Assembly: GCA_025128135.1 (NCBI GenBank)
Contig: JAHLYW010000016.1
Coordinates: forward strand, 43,696-107,695
Direction of reading: 5' to 3'
DNA from: Synechococcus sp. CS-1325
GTDB taxonomy: Bacteria; Cyanobacteriota; Cyanobacteriia; PCC-6307; Cyanobiaceae
Length of the DNA stretch: 64,000 nt
The notes beneath the pieces are model-generated. The model was not told where the DNA came from, ran no database searches, and worked only from the letters and a program-made list of their open reading frames with translations. This document shows, one piece after another, positions 18,185-28,476 of the stretch (position 1 is the stretch's first letter; every line of letters begins with the position of its first letter). The translations under genes were made by a program, and so were the position numbers.

Positions 18185-18704
18185 CCTCGATCACCTGACG
18201 CTGACAGAAGCTGCAATGCCCCCAGCGACCCAGCTCTCCAGCCGGCGCCGGGCTGCCGCAGCGGGGGCAATCGGCGAGACCATGCACGTCGATGCGGCTG
18301 GGATGGGCGGCCCAGATCCGGGCTTCCTCCTCGGTGCCGGGGGTGGGGGCGCTGCCGGGATGGTGCTGCTGGAAACGCAGGTCGCGAACCGGAAATCCAG
18401 CACCACGCAGGGCACCGAGAAGCTGGTGGCGGTTGTAGCGCAGGGCCTGAAGCCACTGGGGATGGGTGGCGCCAACGCAGAGCACACCGGCCTGGAGGCT
18501 GAGTGGTTGGCAGTGGGGAGCCAGGGATGCCCCGGCGATGCGGGGCCAGGCCTGCCAGAGAGAGGCGAGATGGCCGTTGCGTTTCCACTGGCCTTGCAGG
18601 GCCGTCAGGCACTGGCCAAGCCCGGTGGCGGGCGGACGGACCGGCGAGGTCAGGATCTGGAGATTGCCGAACCGCCTGGTCTGGTCGCTGGGAGCGATGG
18701 CCAT
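18150..18704 (-). CDS. DUF721 protein with C-terminal zinc ribbon
   Basis: A 184-residue protein. The DUF721 (DciA-like) core has LTALQGQWKRNGHLASLWQAWP, GASLAPHCQPLSLQAGVLCVG and HPQWLQALRYNRHQLLGAL in order. Some DUF721 proteins (DciA) load the replicative helicase, so a role near DnaB is possible but unproven here. The C-terminus adds CPRCGS and CSFCQR pairs separated by about 15 residues, a probable zinc ribbon not part of the minimal family. A TAGGAT box only 6 bp before the ATG suggests a leaderless mRNA. It converges with the ArnT-like gene and is divergent from vipp1. Confidence 0.8.
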   Translation of the reverse strand: MAIAPSDQTRRFGNLQILTSPVRPPATGLGQCLTALQGQWKRNGHLASLWQAWPRIAGASLAPHCQPLSLQAGVLCVGATHPQWLQALRYNRHQLLGALRGAGFPVRDLRFQQHHPGSAPTPGTEEEARIWAAHPSRIDVHGLADCPRCGSPAPAGELGRWGHCSFCQRQVIEVSSAQAGDPSS

Positions 18705-18710
18705 CCCCCG

Positions 18711-18716
18711 ATCCTA
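18711..18716 (-). promoter_or_regulatory. -10 box immediately before the DUF721 gene
   Basis: TAGGAT on the minus strand, with six bases (CGGGGG) between it and the ATG at 18704. Transcription normally starts about 7 nt after the box, which would put +1 at or next to the A of the start codon. TTGACC lies a few bases upstream but too close to serve as a normally spaced -35. Confidence 0.35.
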
Positions 18717-18756
18717 GGTGCGGTCAACCGGCTGGCTCCAACCATTCCGCCACCGC

Positions 18757-18762
18757 TAACCT
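18757..18762 (+). promoter_or_regulatory. Possible -10 box for the Vipp1 gene
   Basis: TAACCT 24 bp before the ATG of the PspA/Vipp1 gene, in the 80-bp divergent region shared with the DUF721 gene. It fits the TANNNT pattern seen before other starts in the window. Confidence 0.25.
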
Positions 18763-18785
18763 CAGATCCGACCCCACCGTGATCC

Positions 18786-19562
18786 ATGGGCTTCTTCGAT
18801 CGGCTCAGCCGCCTGCTGCGGGCCAACCTCAACGATCTGGTCAGCAAGGCGGAGGATCCAGGCAAGATCCTCGACCAGTCGGTGGCCGACATGCAGGCCG
18901 ATCTGGTCAAGTTGCGGCAGGCCGTGGCCACGGCGATCGCCAGCCAGAAGCGCATTCAGAACCAGGCCGAGCAGGCAGGGGCGCAGAGCAAAACCTGGTA
19001 CGAACGAGCCGAGCTGGCCCTCAAGAAGGGAGAGGAAGACCTGGCCAGGGAAGCCCTCAGCCGCCGCAAGACCTACCAGGACACCGCAACAGCTCTCACC
19101 AATCAGCTCAACAGCCAGGCAGGCCAGGTCGAAACCCTCAAGAAGAGCTTGCTGGCCCTGGAGGGCAAGATCGCCCAGGCCAAGACCAAGAAGGACATGC
19201 TCAAGGCCCGCTCCCAGGCCGCCCAGGCCCAGGAGCAGCTTCAGAGCGCTGTCAGCAGCCTTGGCACCAACTCGGCCATGGCTGCTTTCGAGCAGATGGA
19301 GGAGAAGGTGCTGCAGCAGGAGGCCCGCAGCGAAGCCGCAGCCGAACTGGCCGGAGCCGACCTGGAGAGCCAGTTCGCCTCCCTGGAGGGCGGCAGCGAT
19401 CTGGATGATGAGCTCGCCGCCCTCCGGAACCGCCTGGAAGGAGGCCCTGCCGCCCTGCCCCTGCTGGCTGCCGACAGTCCCACCCCCCAGCTGGAGCCCG
19501 TCAAGGTGGCTGAGGTCAACGCCGAGCTGGAGGAGCTGAAGCGCTCGATCGACAAGCTCTGA
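18786..19562 (+). CDS. PspA/Vipp1 (IM30) membrane-remodelling protein
   Basis: A 258-residue helical protein of the ESCRT-III-related PspA/Vipp1 family, which forms large oligomers on membranes and supports thylakoid biogenesis and membrane repair. The amphipathic N-terminal helix MGFFDRLSRLLRANLNDLV is followed by AEDPGKILDQSVADMQADL and long coiled coils rich in Ala, Gln, Lys and Glu. After residue about 220 there is a proline-containing linker and a short final helix AEVNAELEELKRSIDKL, a C-terminal extension that separates Vipp1 from PspA. Only one paralogue is visible here. trxA follows 51 bp downstream. Confidence 0.92.
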   Translation: MGFFDRLSRLLRANLNDLVSKAEDPGKILDQSVADMQADLVKLRQAVATAIASQKRIQNQAEQAGAQSKTWYERAELALKKGEEDLAREALSRRKTYQDTATALTNQLNSQAGQVETLKKSLLALEGKIAQAKTKKDMLKARSQAAQAQEQLQSAVSSLGTNSAMAAFEQMEEKVLQQEARSEAAAELAGADLESQFASLEGGSDLDDELAALRNRLEGGPAALPLLAADSPTPQLEPVKVAEVNAELEELKRSIDKL

Positions 19563-19613
19563 ATCGGTAAAGCCACCATCGATTCATACAATCGCCGCAG
19601 CTGACCTTCTGCC

Positions 19614-19933
<320 letters not shown>

Positions 19934-19934
<1 letters not shown>

Positions 19935-21148
19935 TGCCGATCTCCCAACGGCTGAGCCGGTTGGGCCAGGGGGTGTTCGCCCGCAACGACAGCCGCAAGG
20001 CGGATTACCGCCAACGGTTGGCCGCAGCAGCCGAAGGCAGCGAGCCCTTGCCTGCCCTGCTGGACCTGTCGCTCGGCTCCACCGACCTGCCGCCGCCACC
20101 TGAGGCGATCGCGGCGATCGCGGCGGCTCTGGGCCGACCTGACAGCTCCTCCTATTGCCTGCACGGCGCCACCGGGCCCTTCCGCCAGGCGGTGGCCGCC
20201 TGGGCCCAGCGCCGTTTTGCGGTACGGGTGGATCCGGACTCGGAAGTGCTGCTGCTGGTCGGCTCCCAGGAGGGCACGGCTCACCTCCCCCTGGCGGTGC
20301 TCAATCCAGGCGATGCCGCCCTGCTGCTCGACCCGTACTACCCCTCCCATCTCGGTGGCCTGCAGCTCGCCGCCGCTGACCCCCACCTGCTTGGCCTGCG
20401 CAGCGAAGAGGGCTGGCGGCCCGACTTCGACCAGCTCCCCACCAGCCAATGGGAGCAGCTGAGGCTGATGGTGCTGGGCTTTCCCCACAACCCCACCGCC
20501 ACCGTGGGGGATCAGGCCTGGGTGGATGCGGCCGTTGAGCGGGCCGTTCGTCACGACATCGTGTTCGCCCATGACAACCCCTACGTGGATCTGGCCCTGG
20601 AGGGAGAGGCTCCGGCGCTGTTGCGCAATCCGCTGTGGCGCCGCTGCGGCATCGAGTTCTTCTCCTTTTCGAAAAGCTGGTGCCTGGGGGGCTTCCGGCT
20701 GGCCTTCGCGATCGGTGCCGCTCCGCTGATCACCGCCTTGCGACAGCTCAAGGGGGTGGTGGATTTCAACCAGTCGCTGGCCCTGCAGGCCGGCGCGATC
20801 GCCGCCCTGGAGCAGGCCCCTCAGTGGCCGGATCGGATCCGGGCGATCTACCTTCAGCGGCGCAACCGGATGGCGGCGGCCCTGGAGTCGGCTGGATGGC
20901 TGGTGGAGCGGCCTTCGATGGCCCTTTACCTCTGGCTGGCCCTGCCCCCGGTGGCCCGTTCGGCCGGCCTGAACTCGGAGGCCTTCTGCGCGGCCCTGCT
21001 GGACCGCACCGGCGTGGCGCTCACCCCCGGCAACGGCTTCGGCGCTGGCGGGGAAGGCTGGGTGCGCCTGGCCCTGGTCCATCCGATCGAGCAACTCGAG
21101 GCCGGTGCGCTGCGGATGGGCCACTGGCTGGGCACTCTTTCGGCATGA
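19934..21148 (+). CDS. Class I/II PLP aminotransferase
   Basis: A 404-residue fold-type I aminotransferase. It has DLSLGSTDLPPP, GATGPFRQAVAAW, the PLP-binding GSQEGTAHL, PYYPSHLGG, FPHNPTATVG (substrate-binding Asn), DNPYVDL and the PLP lysine Lys247 in FSFSKSWCLGGFRLAF, ending with a conserved arginine in GEGWVRLALV. It resembles LL-diaminopimelate, aspartate and alanine/valine aminotransferases; exact substrate cannot be decided from motifs. It is coupled to trxA upstream and birA downstream by 1-bp and 4-bp overlaps. Confidence 0.87.
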
Positions 21149-21912
21149 TCGGTGCCATTGCGGCCGCCAGGCGGCGGCTACTGGCGAAGCCGTCGCTGGC
21201 GGGGAACCGGAAACAGCCGCCGCCGATCGCCTGGCAACTGCATGGCAGGGCCGTCTGCGCCAGCAGCGAAACCGTGCTCGACCGGTTGCTGGGGGCCGGC
21301 GCCAGGCCCCCTCTGGCCGTGTTCAGCCGGCACCAGCGCTTTGGCCATGGCCAGCAGGGAAGACCCTGGCTGGCCCCTGCCGGGGGGGTGTGGCTCAGTG
21401 CCGCGCTCCCCTGGGCCGGCGACCCCGGGGCAGCGGCTGACCTCGGCCTGGCCGCAGCGGTGGGGCTGGCCCTGCAGCTCGAAGATCTGGGCCTGGCGGT
21501 CGCGATCAAATGGCCCAACGACCTGCTCGTCGATGGACGCAAGCTGGCGGGCCTGCTGCCGCGGCTGCGGCTGAGCGGCGGCCGGATCCGCTGGGCCAGG
21601 GTGGGGCTCGGGCTGAATGGCTCCAACCGGGTGCCGGCCGGCGCGATCAGCGTGGCCCAGGCACTCGGCCGCTCCCTGGTGGCGGCTGAGCTGGCGGCAC
21701 TCGCCGCCAGGGCTTTGTGTGCCCTCGACTGGGCCGCCGAGCATGCCGGCAAGCCCGAGACCGTGCTGGCCGGCGCGAATCAGCGGCTGCGCCTGCCAGC
21801 CGGGCCGGTTCCCTGGCAAGGGGAGCTCTGGCAACCGCTTGGGCTGAACCGGGACGGCAGCCTGGCCGTTGCACTCGGCGAGCGTCGGGCGGCGGTGACG
21901 CGGAGCTTCTGA
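21145..21912 (+). CDS. birA: Biotin--[acetyl-CoA carboxylase] ligase, no HTH domain
   Basis: Attaches biotin to the carboxyl carrier protein of acetyl-CoA carboxylase. The 255-residue protein lacks the N-terminal helix-turn-helix of E. coli BirA, so it is a class I ligase and not a repressor. The catalytic core has SRHQRFGHGQQGRPW in the biotinyl-AMP loop, IKWPNDLLVDGRKLAGLL with KWPND at 122-126, and GLGLNGSN. The loop reads GHGQQGR instead of the usual GRGRRGR, a mild divergence. The ATG at 21145 makes an ATGA overlap with the upstream aminotransferase gene; longer in-frame extensions lie inside that gene and are rejected. Confidence 0.88.
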   Translation: MIGAIAAARRRLLAKPSLAGNRKQPPPIAWQLHGRAVCASSETVLDRLLGAGARPPLAVFSRHQRFGHGQQGRPWLAPAGGVWLSAALPWAGDPGAAADLGLAAAVGLALQLEDLGLAVAIKWPNDLLVDGRKLAGLLPRLRLSGGRIRWARVGLGLNGSNRVPAGAISVAQALGRSLVAAELAALAARALCALDWAAEHAGKPETVLAGANQRLRLPAGPVPWQGELWQPLGLNRDGSLAVALGERRAAVTRSF

Positions 21913-21986
21913 GCTGGACAAGCTGTGCCAGTGAGCTGGATCAGCTGAGCCGGACCATCTCGGGCGGGAATCAGGCCGGCTCTCCC

Positions 21987-21992
21987 TAGGAT
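21987..21992 (+). promoter_or_regulatory. Possible -10 box for the M23 peptidase gene
   Basis: TAGGAT 25 bp before the GTG start of the M23 peptidase gene, in a 104-bp gap after birA. It suggests an independent promoter rather than readthrough from birA. Confidence 0.3.
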
Positions 21993-22016
21993 CCTGCCAA
22001 ATCCATTTCTGGAACT

Positions 22017-23177
22017 GTGTCCCGCCGCGAACCCCTGCCACTGCTCGCGCTGGGCCTGGTCTCCCTGATCGGAGCCCCCCTGGTCCTGGCGCAGCAGGAG
22101 CTGCCGCAGCCGCTCCTGCCCCCCGACACCCCACCACCAGCGGCAGCCACCCCGCCGACCGCCCTCCCCCCGACGCCTCCCCGCAGCCTCCAGCCCGTGG
22201 CGGGGGAGCCACCAACCCCCCGGCGCCCTGATCCAGCCCAGCTGCAGCAATCGCCTCCCCAGTCCTTCGATCGGGCCCTGGATCAACTGGTCCTTGATGG
22301 AACCGTCAGCCCGGCGGAGCGCGCCAGGCTCCGATCGGCAAAACCACTCCAGCCGGGTGATCCGATCGCCCATCGCCAGGCCTGCGTGGCCGGAGCCCTG
22401 ACCAGGGCCGAATGCCGCGCCGTGGTGGTGCGCTGGCCCGGGGACCGCCGCGAGACCCCTGACCTCGATGGGGCCGACCTGGCTGGAGGCCTGGCCGGTG
22501 GTGGCTTCCCCTACGGCCGCCTCGGAGCCGAAGGCGCTCCTCTGCCGCCCCTCACGGTGCCGGTTTCCGCCCTGCTGGCCGGCGCAGGTGGCAACTTCCG
22601 GCTGATGGATGTGTTCCGGGTGACCCCCAGGCCTGCTCCGCGGCTGGGCAACGGCAACCGCAGCCTGCTCTTCCCCCTGATCGGTTCAGCGGTCACCACC
22701 AGCAACTTCGGCTGGCGGCTGCATCCGGTGCTCGGGAATTGGTTGATGCATGCCGGCCGTGATCTGGCTGCCCCCGAAGGCACACCGGTGGTGGCGGCCC
22801 TGACCGGGCGAGTGGTCAGCAGCGGTCTGGCCGGGGGCTACGGACTGGCGGTTGAGCTTGAACATGACGGACCGAAACGCCGCACCCTCTACGGCCACCT
22901 CTCCGAGCTTTTCGTCAAGGAGGGCGAGTTGGTCAAGCAGGGCACGGTGATCGGCCGGGTGGGCAGCACCGGTCTGAGCACAGGGCCCCACCTCCATTTC
23001 GAACTGCGTCTCCCCGAGAACGGGAGCTGGGTGGCCATCGACCCCGGCGAACTGGATCCCGGCCGTGAGGCGATCGCCGGCACCGACGCCATCGCCCTGC
23101 TGATGGGCCAGCTGCTCCAGAGCCTGGAGCGTCCTGCCGCTCTGCCGCCGGCACCGAAACCCCAAGCCGCCGGCTAA
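22017..23177 (+). CDS. Secreted M23-family (LytM-type) peptidase
   Basis: An exported zinc metallopeptidase or LytM-domain protein acting on peptidoglycan, 386 residues. A signal peptide (LLALGLVSLIGAPLVLAQ) is followed by a proline-rich linker (about 30-80) and a poorly conserved middle. The C-terminal M23 domain begins SAVTTSNFGWRLHPVLG and carries the zinc ligands His245 and Asp249 in HAGRDLAAP, then YGHLSEL with His294, and HLHFEL with His325 and His327. All catalytic residues are present, so it is probably an active endopeptidase. The GTG start is 25 bp after a TAGGAT box. Confidence 0.9.
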   Translation: MSRREPLPLLALGLVSLIGAPLVLAQQELPQPLLPPDTPPPAAATPPTALPPTPPRSLQPVAGEPPTPRRPDPAQLQQSPPQSFDRALDQLVLDGTVSPAERARLRSAKPLQPGDPIAHRQACVAGALTRAECRAVVVRWPGDRRETPDLDGADLAGGLAGGGFPYGRLGAEGAPLPPLTVPVSALLAGAGGNFRLMDVFRVTPRPAPRLGNGNRSLLFPLIGSAVTTSNFGWRLHPVLGNWLMHAGRDLAAPEGTPVVAALTGRVVSSGLAGGYGLAVELEHDGPKRRTLYGHLSELFVKEGELVKQGTVIGRVGSTGLSTGPHLHFELRLPENGSWVAIDPGELDPGREAIAGTDAIALLMGQLLQSLERPAALPPAPKPQAAG

Positions 23178-23256
23178 GCCACCCCTGGCGGCATAGGTCG
23201 CATGAGCAGAGGTCTCATGAACCTTCCCGCTCTCCAGGAGACCCTCCCCCAGTGGT

Positions 23257-23337
23257 GTTCACCGCCGGAATGATCCCAAAGGCGGCCTTGCCCGCTGCGC
23301 GGGCTGAGCCGCCGGAGGCATCATCCCGCCGGTGAAC
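23257..23337. repeat. 81-bp nested imperfect palindrome
   Basis: Outer arms of 18 bp (23257-23274 and 23320-23337) match with one mismatch and one G-U-type pair; inside are GGCGGC/GCCGCC (23281-23286 and 23308-23313) and an innermost GCCCGC-TGC-GCGGGC hairpin (23290-23304). The right arm ends directly against the stop codon of the minus-strand ABC gene. It sits between two convergent genes, so it may act as a bidirectional terminator or be a repeat element of the REP or MITE kind. There is no T-run. A second copy was not seen in the window. Confidence 0.6.
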
Positions 23338-24051
23338 TCAACCAGCCACCCGCCCATCCCGGAAGTGCACGATCCGGTCGGCACGGGCGGCGACATCGTC
23401 TTCATGGGTGACCATCACCACCGTCATGCCCTGGTCGTGGAGCTGATCGAAGATGCCCAGCACTTCCTGGGTGGTGTGGGAGTCGAGGGCGCCGGTGGGT
23501 TCGTCGGCCAGCAGCAGGGCCGGTTCGTTGATGATCGCCCGGGCAATCGCCACCCTCTGCTGCTGACCACCGGAGAGCTCATTGGGTCTGTTCTCCAGCC
23601 TGTGGCCCAGACCCACCCGCTCGAGCGCCTGCCTGGCCCGTTCGCGCCGCTGCCGGGCCGGCAGACCAGCATAGACCATCGGCAACATCACGTTGTCCAT
23701 GGCGCTCATGTTGGCGAGCAGATGAAACTGCTGGAACACGAAGCCAAGACGCTGGTTGCGCAGGTCGGCCAGTTCGTCGTCGCTGAGTTCCTCCACCGAA
23801 GTGCCGCTCAGCAGGTAATGGCCGGAGCTGGGACGATCGAGGCAGCCGATGATATTCATCGCCGTGCTCTTGCCGGAGCCTGATGCCCCCATCACGGCGA
23901 GATAGTCGCCGGCCTGGACGGTGAGACTGAGGTCATCAAGGGCGCGGACCTCGGTGTCTCCGGAGCCATAGACCTTGCTGATATGGCTCAGTTGAGCGAC
24001 CGGCTCCTGCTGCCGGACGGCCAGCCTGCCTGACCGGAGCGTGGCGGTCAT
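23338..24051 (-). CDS. MacB/LolD-type ABC transporter ATPase
   Basis: A 237-residue ATPase subunit of the MacB/LolD/DevA class, whose members power efflux or envelope transport together with an FtsX-like permease and an adaptor. Walker A is GASGSGKST at residues 55-63, the Q-loop is in [17 protein letters not shown], the signature [14 protein letters not shown], Walker [13 protein letters not shown] and the H-loop MVTHEDDVA. The [14 protein letters not shown] and GALD combination is typical of this class. No permease or adaptor gene is adjacent; its start overlaps the ndhB stop by 4 bp, so it is coupled to ndhB. A 15-residue N-terminal extension precedes the core. Confidence 0.9.
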   Translation of the reverse strand: MTATLRSGRLAVRQQEPVAQLSHISKVYGSGDTEVRALDDLSLTVQAGDYLAVMGASGSGKSTAMNIIGCLDRPSSGHYLLSGTSVEELSDDELADLRNQRLGFVFQQFHLLANMSAMDNVMLPMVYAGLPARQRRERARQALERVGLGHRLENRPNELSGGQQQRVAIARAIINEPALLLADEPTGALDSHTTQEVLGIFDQLHDQGMTVVMVTHEDDVAARADRIVHFRDGRVAG

Positions 24052-25616
24052 CCCACCGGGGCGGCGACGCCACTGGCGATCGCCTGCTGGAGCATGGGGG
24101 TTCCGGCCACGGCGCTGTTGGCCCAGTTGAACAGGGGATTGGAGAGAACGCCGCCGACGGCCGTGATCAGAACGCAGGCCACCAGGGCGGCGCGAAGCGG
24201 CTTCATGCCGGTGAGAGTCCAGCTGATCGGCGGGTAGGCCTTCACCACATCTGAAGCCTCCTGGGGCTCCTTGACCACCATCATCTTGATCACGGAGATG
24301 TAGTAATAGATCGACACCACCGAGGTGATCAGGCCCACAACCACCAGCAGGTACTGGTGATCAGCCCAACCGGCAAAGAACAGGTAGATCTTGCCGAAGA
24401 AGCCGAGCATCGGAGGAATCCCGCCCAGCGAGAGCAGGCATAGACTCAGCCCCAGGGTGATCAGCGGATCCTTCTGATAAAGACCGGCGTAGTCGGAAAT
24501 CCGATCACTGCCGGTGCGCAACGAGAACAGAATGATGCAGGCGAAGGCGCCCAGATTCATGAACAGATAGGCCGCCATGTAAAGCACCATGGCCGCGAAG
24601 CCTTCTTCCGTTCCGCAGACCAGACCGATCATCACGAAGCCGGCCTGACCGATCGAGCTGTAGGCCAGCATCCGCTTCATCGAGGTCTGGGCGAGGGCCA
24701 CCACGTTGCCGAGGGTCATGCTCAGCACCGCCAGCACCGTGAACAGCACTTTCCACTGGGCGTCGAAGCTCTCGAAGCAACCGACCAGCAGGCGTAGCGC
24801 CAGGGCGAAACCGGCGGTCTTGGAACCCACGGAAAGAAACGCCACCACAGGGGTCGGGGAACCTTCGTAGACATCCGGGGTCCACTGGTGGAAGGGAACG
24901 GCGGCGATCTTGAAGGCCACAGTGGCCAGCACAAACACCAGCGCCAGGGCGGTCACGGGGGTGGCACTGGTCTGGAGAGCCAGGCCGACCGCCTCCAGAT
25001 TGGTGGAGCCTCCGGTCAGTCCGTAGAGCAGCGAGGCACCGTACAGAAAGACGGCCGCGGCGGCCGAGCCGACCAGCAGGTACTTGAGGGCCGCCTCTCC
25101 GGAGCGCGCATCGCGCTTCATGTAGCCGGAGAGCAGATAGCTCGACACCGAGAGGGTTTCCAGCGCCACGAAGATGCTCACCAGGTCGGTGGCCCCGCAG
25201 AGGAACATGGCCCCGAGCGTGGCGGCCAGCAGAATGGCGGCGTACTCGCCGACGGGTGTTCCGCTCTGCTCCACGTAGCGCCAGCTGATCAGGAGCGAGA
25301 GCAGGGTGGATGCGGCCACCACGCTCCGGAACGCCACCGCCAGGTTGTCGGCCAGGAAGGAGCCGAGGAAGGAGGGTTCAACCGGACCGTTCCACTGCAG
25401 GGCGAGCAGCACCAGGGCCGTGCCGAGGCCGGCGTAGCAAATCGCGGGAACCCAGCGGGTGGCTGCCTCCTCCCCGGCCAGATCCACCAGCAGGCAGATC
25501 AGCAGGGCCACGAGGATGGCGCTCTCCGGTGCGATCGCGCCGGCATTGAGCTGGAGGACCGTGATCCCCAGTTCCGGCGGTGATGCCGCTGCCGCCACAG
25601 CGTCCGCGAACAGCAT
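24048..25616 (-). CDS. ndhB: NAD(P)H-quinone oxidoreductase subunit 2 (NdhB)
   Basis: Proton-pumping antiporter-like subunit of the photosynthetic NDH-1 complex, in respiratory and cyclic electron flow in the thylakoid membrane. About 522 residues and 14 helices. The core is complete: [73 protein letters not shown] and [14 protein letters not shown], with the key lysines and glutamate in these helices. The start at 25616 (MLFADAV) is chosen because the upstream 62 residues are basic and unconserved and would cover the topA promoter. It is divergent from topA and coupled to the orphan ABC ATPase. Confidence 0.95.
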   Translation of the reverse strand: MLFADAVAAAASPPELGITVLQLNAGAIAPESAILVALLICLLVDLAGEEAATRWVPAICYAGLGTALVLLALQWNGPVEPSFLGSFLADNLAVAFRSVVAASTLLSLLISWRYVEQSGTPVGEYAAILLAATLGAMFLCGATDLVSIFVALETLSVSSYLLSGYMKRDARSGEAALKYLLVGSAAAAVFLYGASLLYGLTGGSTNLEAVGLALQTSATPVTALALVFVLATVAFKIAAVPFHQWTPDVYEGSPTPVVAFLSVGSKTAGFALALRLLVGCFESFDAQWKVLFTVLAVLSMTLGNVVALAQTSMKRMLAYSSIGQAGFVMIGLVCGTEEGFAAMVLYMAAYLFMNLGAFACIILFSLRTGSDRISDYAGLYQKDPLITLGLSLCLLSLGGIPPMLGFFGKIYLFFAGWADHQYLLVVVGLITSVVSIYYYISVIKMMVVKEPQEASDVVKAYPPISWTLTGMKPLRAALVACVLITAVGGVLSNPLFNWANSAVAGTPMLQQAIASGVAAPVG

Positions 25617-25752
25617 GGGGAGAGATCCGAGCGGAATGGTCAAAGCTGCAAGAGACCGCCTGATGCTGCCGACTGTAGCGGCGTTGCCCGGCAGTCTTCG
25701 TAACGTTGGGCCCGTCGATGCGATAAAGAGGGGAGCGGATTTTCGCCTGCCT

Positions 25753-28476
25753 GTGGCGCACACCCTGGTCATCGTCGAGAGCCCCACCAAGGCGAGAACC
25801 ATCCGTGGGTTCCTGCCGGCTGATTTTCGTGTCGAGGCCTCGATGGGTCACGTCCGCGACCTGCCCAACAACGCCAGCGAGATTCCGGCGGCCTACAAGG
25901 GCGAGAAGTGGGCCAACCTGGGCGTCAACACCACCAACGACTTCGAGCCCCTCTACGTGGTGCCGAAGGACAAGAAGAAGATCGTCAAGGAGCTCAAGGA
26001 CGCCCTCAAGGGCGCCGAGCGGCTGTTGCTGGCGACGGACGAGGACCGGGAGGGCGAAAGCATCAGCTGGCACCTGCTGCAGCTGCTTGCCCCCAAGGTG
26101 CCGGTCAAGCGAATGGTGTTCCACGAAATCACCAAGGAGGCCATCTCCCGCGCCCTCGACCAGACGCGCGAGCTCGACATGGAGCTGGTCCATGCCCAGG
26201 AAACGCGGCGCATCCTCGATCGCCTGGTGGGTTACACCCTCTCGCCATTGCTGTGGAAGAAGGTGGCCTGGGGGCTCTCCGCCGGCCGGGTGCAATCTGT
26301 GGCGGTGCGGCTGCTGGTGCAGCGGGAAAGGGCCCGGCGGGCCTTCCGCAGCGGCAGCTACTGGGACCTCAAGGCCCGGCTCGAACAGGCCGGCGTCGGC
26401 TTCGAAGCCAAACTCACCCACCTGAAGGGGGAGCGGATCGCCACCGGCGCCGACTTCGACGAAACCAGCGGAGGCCTCAAGGACGGCAGCAAGGTGAAGC
26501 TGCTCAGCGAATCCGAGGCCCAGGCCCTCCAGGCGGAGGTGGAAACCAGCTCCTGGCGGGTTGCGGAGGTGGAGGAGAAACCCACGGTGCGCAAGCCCGT
26601 TCCCCCCTTCATCACCAGCACCCTGCAACAGGAGTCCAACCGCAAGCTGCGGCTTTCGGCCCGCGACACGATGCGCACGGCCCAGGGGCTCTACGAACGC
26701 GGCTTCATCACCTACATGCGCACCGACTCGGTGCATCTTTCCGAGCAGGCGATCCTGGCCGCCCGCAGCTGTGTGGCCGAAAAGTACGGCCAGAACTATC
26801 TCAGCCCGGCACCGCGTCAGTTCAGCACCAAGTCCCGCAACGCCCAGGAGGCCCACGAGGCGATCCGCCCCTCCGGCGACCAGTTCCGCACGCCCAGGGA
26901 AACCGGCCTCGACGGCAAGGACCTGGCGCTCTACGAGTTGATCTGGAAGCGCACCGTGGCCAGCCAGATGGCCGACGCCCGCCTCACCATGCTCAGCGTG
27001 GAGTTGCAGGTGGGGGAGGCCAGCTTCCGGGCTTCGGGCAAACGGATCGACTTCGCCGGCTTTTTCCGGGCCTACGTGGAGGGAAGCGATGATCCCGAAG
27101 CGGCCCTGGAGGGACAGGAGGTGCTGCTGCCTGCCCTGGCCGTGGGGGACAGCCCCGCCTGCAGGCAGGTGGAAGCCCTGGGCCACCAGACCCAGCCACC
27201 GGCGCGCTACAGCGAAGCCGCCCTGGTGAAGATGCTCGAGAAGGAGGGCATCGGCCGCCCTTCCACCTACGCCAGCATCATCGGCACGATCATCGACCGG
27301 GGCTACGCCACCCTGGCTGGCAACGCCCTGACACCCAGCTTCACCGCCTTCGCCGTGACCGCCCTGCTGGAGGAGCATTTCCCCGATCTGGTCGACACGA
27401 GCTTCACCGCCCGCATGGAGACCACGCTTGATGAGATCTCCACCGGCAAGGAACAGTGGCTCCCCTATCTGAACGGTTTCTTCAAAGGGGAGAAGGGCCT
27501 GGAAACGCAGGTGCAGCAGCGGGAGGGTGACATCGACCCCACCGCCTCCCGCACCATTGCGATGGAGGGGCTGCCCTGCGTGGTGCGGATCGGCCGCTTC
27601 GGTGCCTATCTCGAGGCCAGGCGGGTCGCGGACGATGGCAGCGAGGAGCTGGTCAAGGCCACCCTGCCGATCGAGATCACCCCGGCCGAACTCGATGCCG
27701 AGCACGCCGAGCAGATCCTCAGGCAGAAAACGGAAGGGCCGGAAAGCATTGGCGAGGACCCGGAATCAGGCGAGGCGATCTACCTGCTGTTCGGCCAGTA
27801 CGGCCCCTACCTGCAACGGGGCCAGGTGAGCGAGGAAAATCCCAAGCCGAAACGCGCCTCCCTGCCCAAGGGGGTGAAGCCGGAGGAACTCAGCCTTGAG
27901 GCGGCCCTTGGTCTGCTGCGCCTCCCCAGGCTGCTTGGTGAGCATTCCGACGGTGGCAAGGTGCAGGCCGGCCTGGGCCGGTTCGGTCCCTACATCGTTC
28001 ATGACAAGGGCAAAGGCGAGAAGGACTACCGCTCCTTGAAGCCGGAGGATGATGTTCTGGAGGTGGATCTCGCCCGGGCGATCGAGCTCCTGGCCATCCC
28101 GAAGAAGGGCCGTGGTGGTCGCACCGCCCTCAAGGATCTCGGCAGCCCCGGTGGGGAGGGGGAAGCCATCCAGGTGTTCGATGGTCCCTACGGGCTCTAC
28201 GTCAAGCAGGGCAAGCTCAACGCCTCGCTGCCCGAGGGCAGCACCGCTGAAACGATCACCCAGGAAGAAGCCGTCGCCTTGCTGGCAGCCAAGGCTGGAA
28301 GCAGCAAAGCGAAAGGCCGCAAGCCGGCTGCCACCAAGGCCGCCGGCAAGACCGCCAGCAAGACCGACAGCCAATCCGCCGGCAAGGCAACGCCGGCCGC
28401 CCGGAAACCGGCCACCACCAAAACAGGCCGGCTCCGTGCCAGCGCCGTTCGAATCGTCAAGGCCGCCTCGAGTTGA
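25753..28476 (+). CDS. topA: DNA topoisomerase I
   Basis: Type IA topoisomerase relaxing negative supercoils, 907 residues. The GTG at 25753 starts [20 protein letters not shown], the Toprim domain; metal-binding DEDREGE is at residues 96-102, and the catalytic tyrosine is Tyr321 in [20 protein letters not shown]-type central domains follow, with [13 protein letters not shown] conserved. In place of C-terminal zinc fingers there are repeated domains ([37 protein letters not shown]), each a short beta repeat typical of cyanobacterial TopA. The last 75 residues are a Lys/Ala/Thr-rich tail, probably a DNA-binding tail. It is divergent from ndhB with a 136-bp gap. Confidence 0.96.
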   Translation: MAHTLVIVESPTKARTIRGFLPADFRVEASMGHVRDLPNNASEIPAAYKGEKWANLGVNTTNDFEPLYVVPKDKKKIVKELKDALKGAERLLLATDEDREGESISWHLLQLLAPKVPVKRMVFHEITKEAISRALDQTRELDMELVHAQETRRILDRLVGYTLSPLLWKKVAWGLSAGRVQSVAVRLLVQRERARRAFRSGSYWDLKARLEQAGVGFEAKLTHLKGERIATGADFDETSGGLKDGSKVKLLSESEAQALQAEVETSSWRVAEVEEKPTVRKPVPPFITSTLQQESNRKLRLSARDTMRTAQGLYERGFITYMRTDSVHLSEQAILAARSCVAEKYGQNYLSPAPRQFSTKSRNAQEAHEAIRPSGDQFRTPRETGLDGKDLALYELIWKRTVASQMADARLTMLSVELQVGEASFRASGKRIDFAGFFRAYVEGSDDPEAALEGQEVLLPALAVGDSPACRQVEALGHQTQPPARYSEAALVKMLEKEGIGRPSTYASIIGTIIDRGYATLAGNALTPSFTAFAVTALLEEHFPDLVDTSFTARMETTLDEISTGKEQWLPYLNGFFKGEKGLETQVQQREGDIDPTASRTIAMEGLPCVVRIGRFGAYLEARRVADDGSEELVKATLPIEITPAELDAEHAEQILRQKTEGPESIGEDPESGEAIYLLFGQYGPYLQRGQVSEENPKPKRASLPKGVKPEELSLEAALGLLRLPRLLGEHSDGGKVQAGLGRFGPYIVHDKGKGEKDYRSLKPEDDVLEVDLARAIELLAIPKKGRGGRTALKDLGSPGGEGEAIQVFDGPYGLYVKQGKLNASLPEGSTAETITQEEAVALLAAKAGSSKAKGRKPAATKAAGKTASKTDSQSAGKATPAARKPATTKTGRLRASAVRIVKAASS

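Noticed and set aside
20635-21144. In-frame extension of birA upstream of 21145
   Set aside because: It lies within the aminotransferase gene in another frame and has no biotin ligase features; the ATG at 21145 forms an ATGA overlap.
25378-27705. 775-codon minus-strand frame opposite topA
   Set aside because: It covers the topA Toprim and catalytic regions on the other strand and shows no family features; high GC gives few stop codons.
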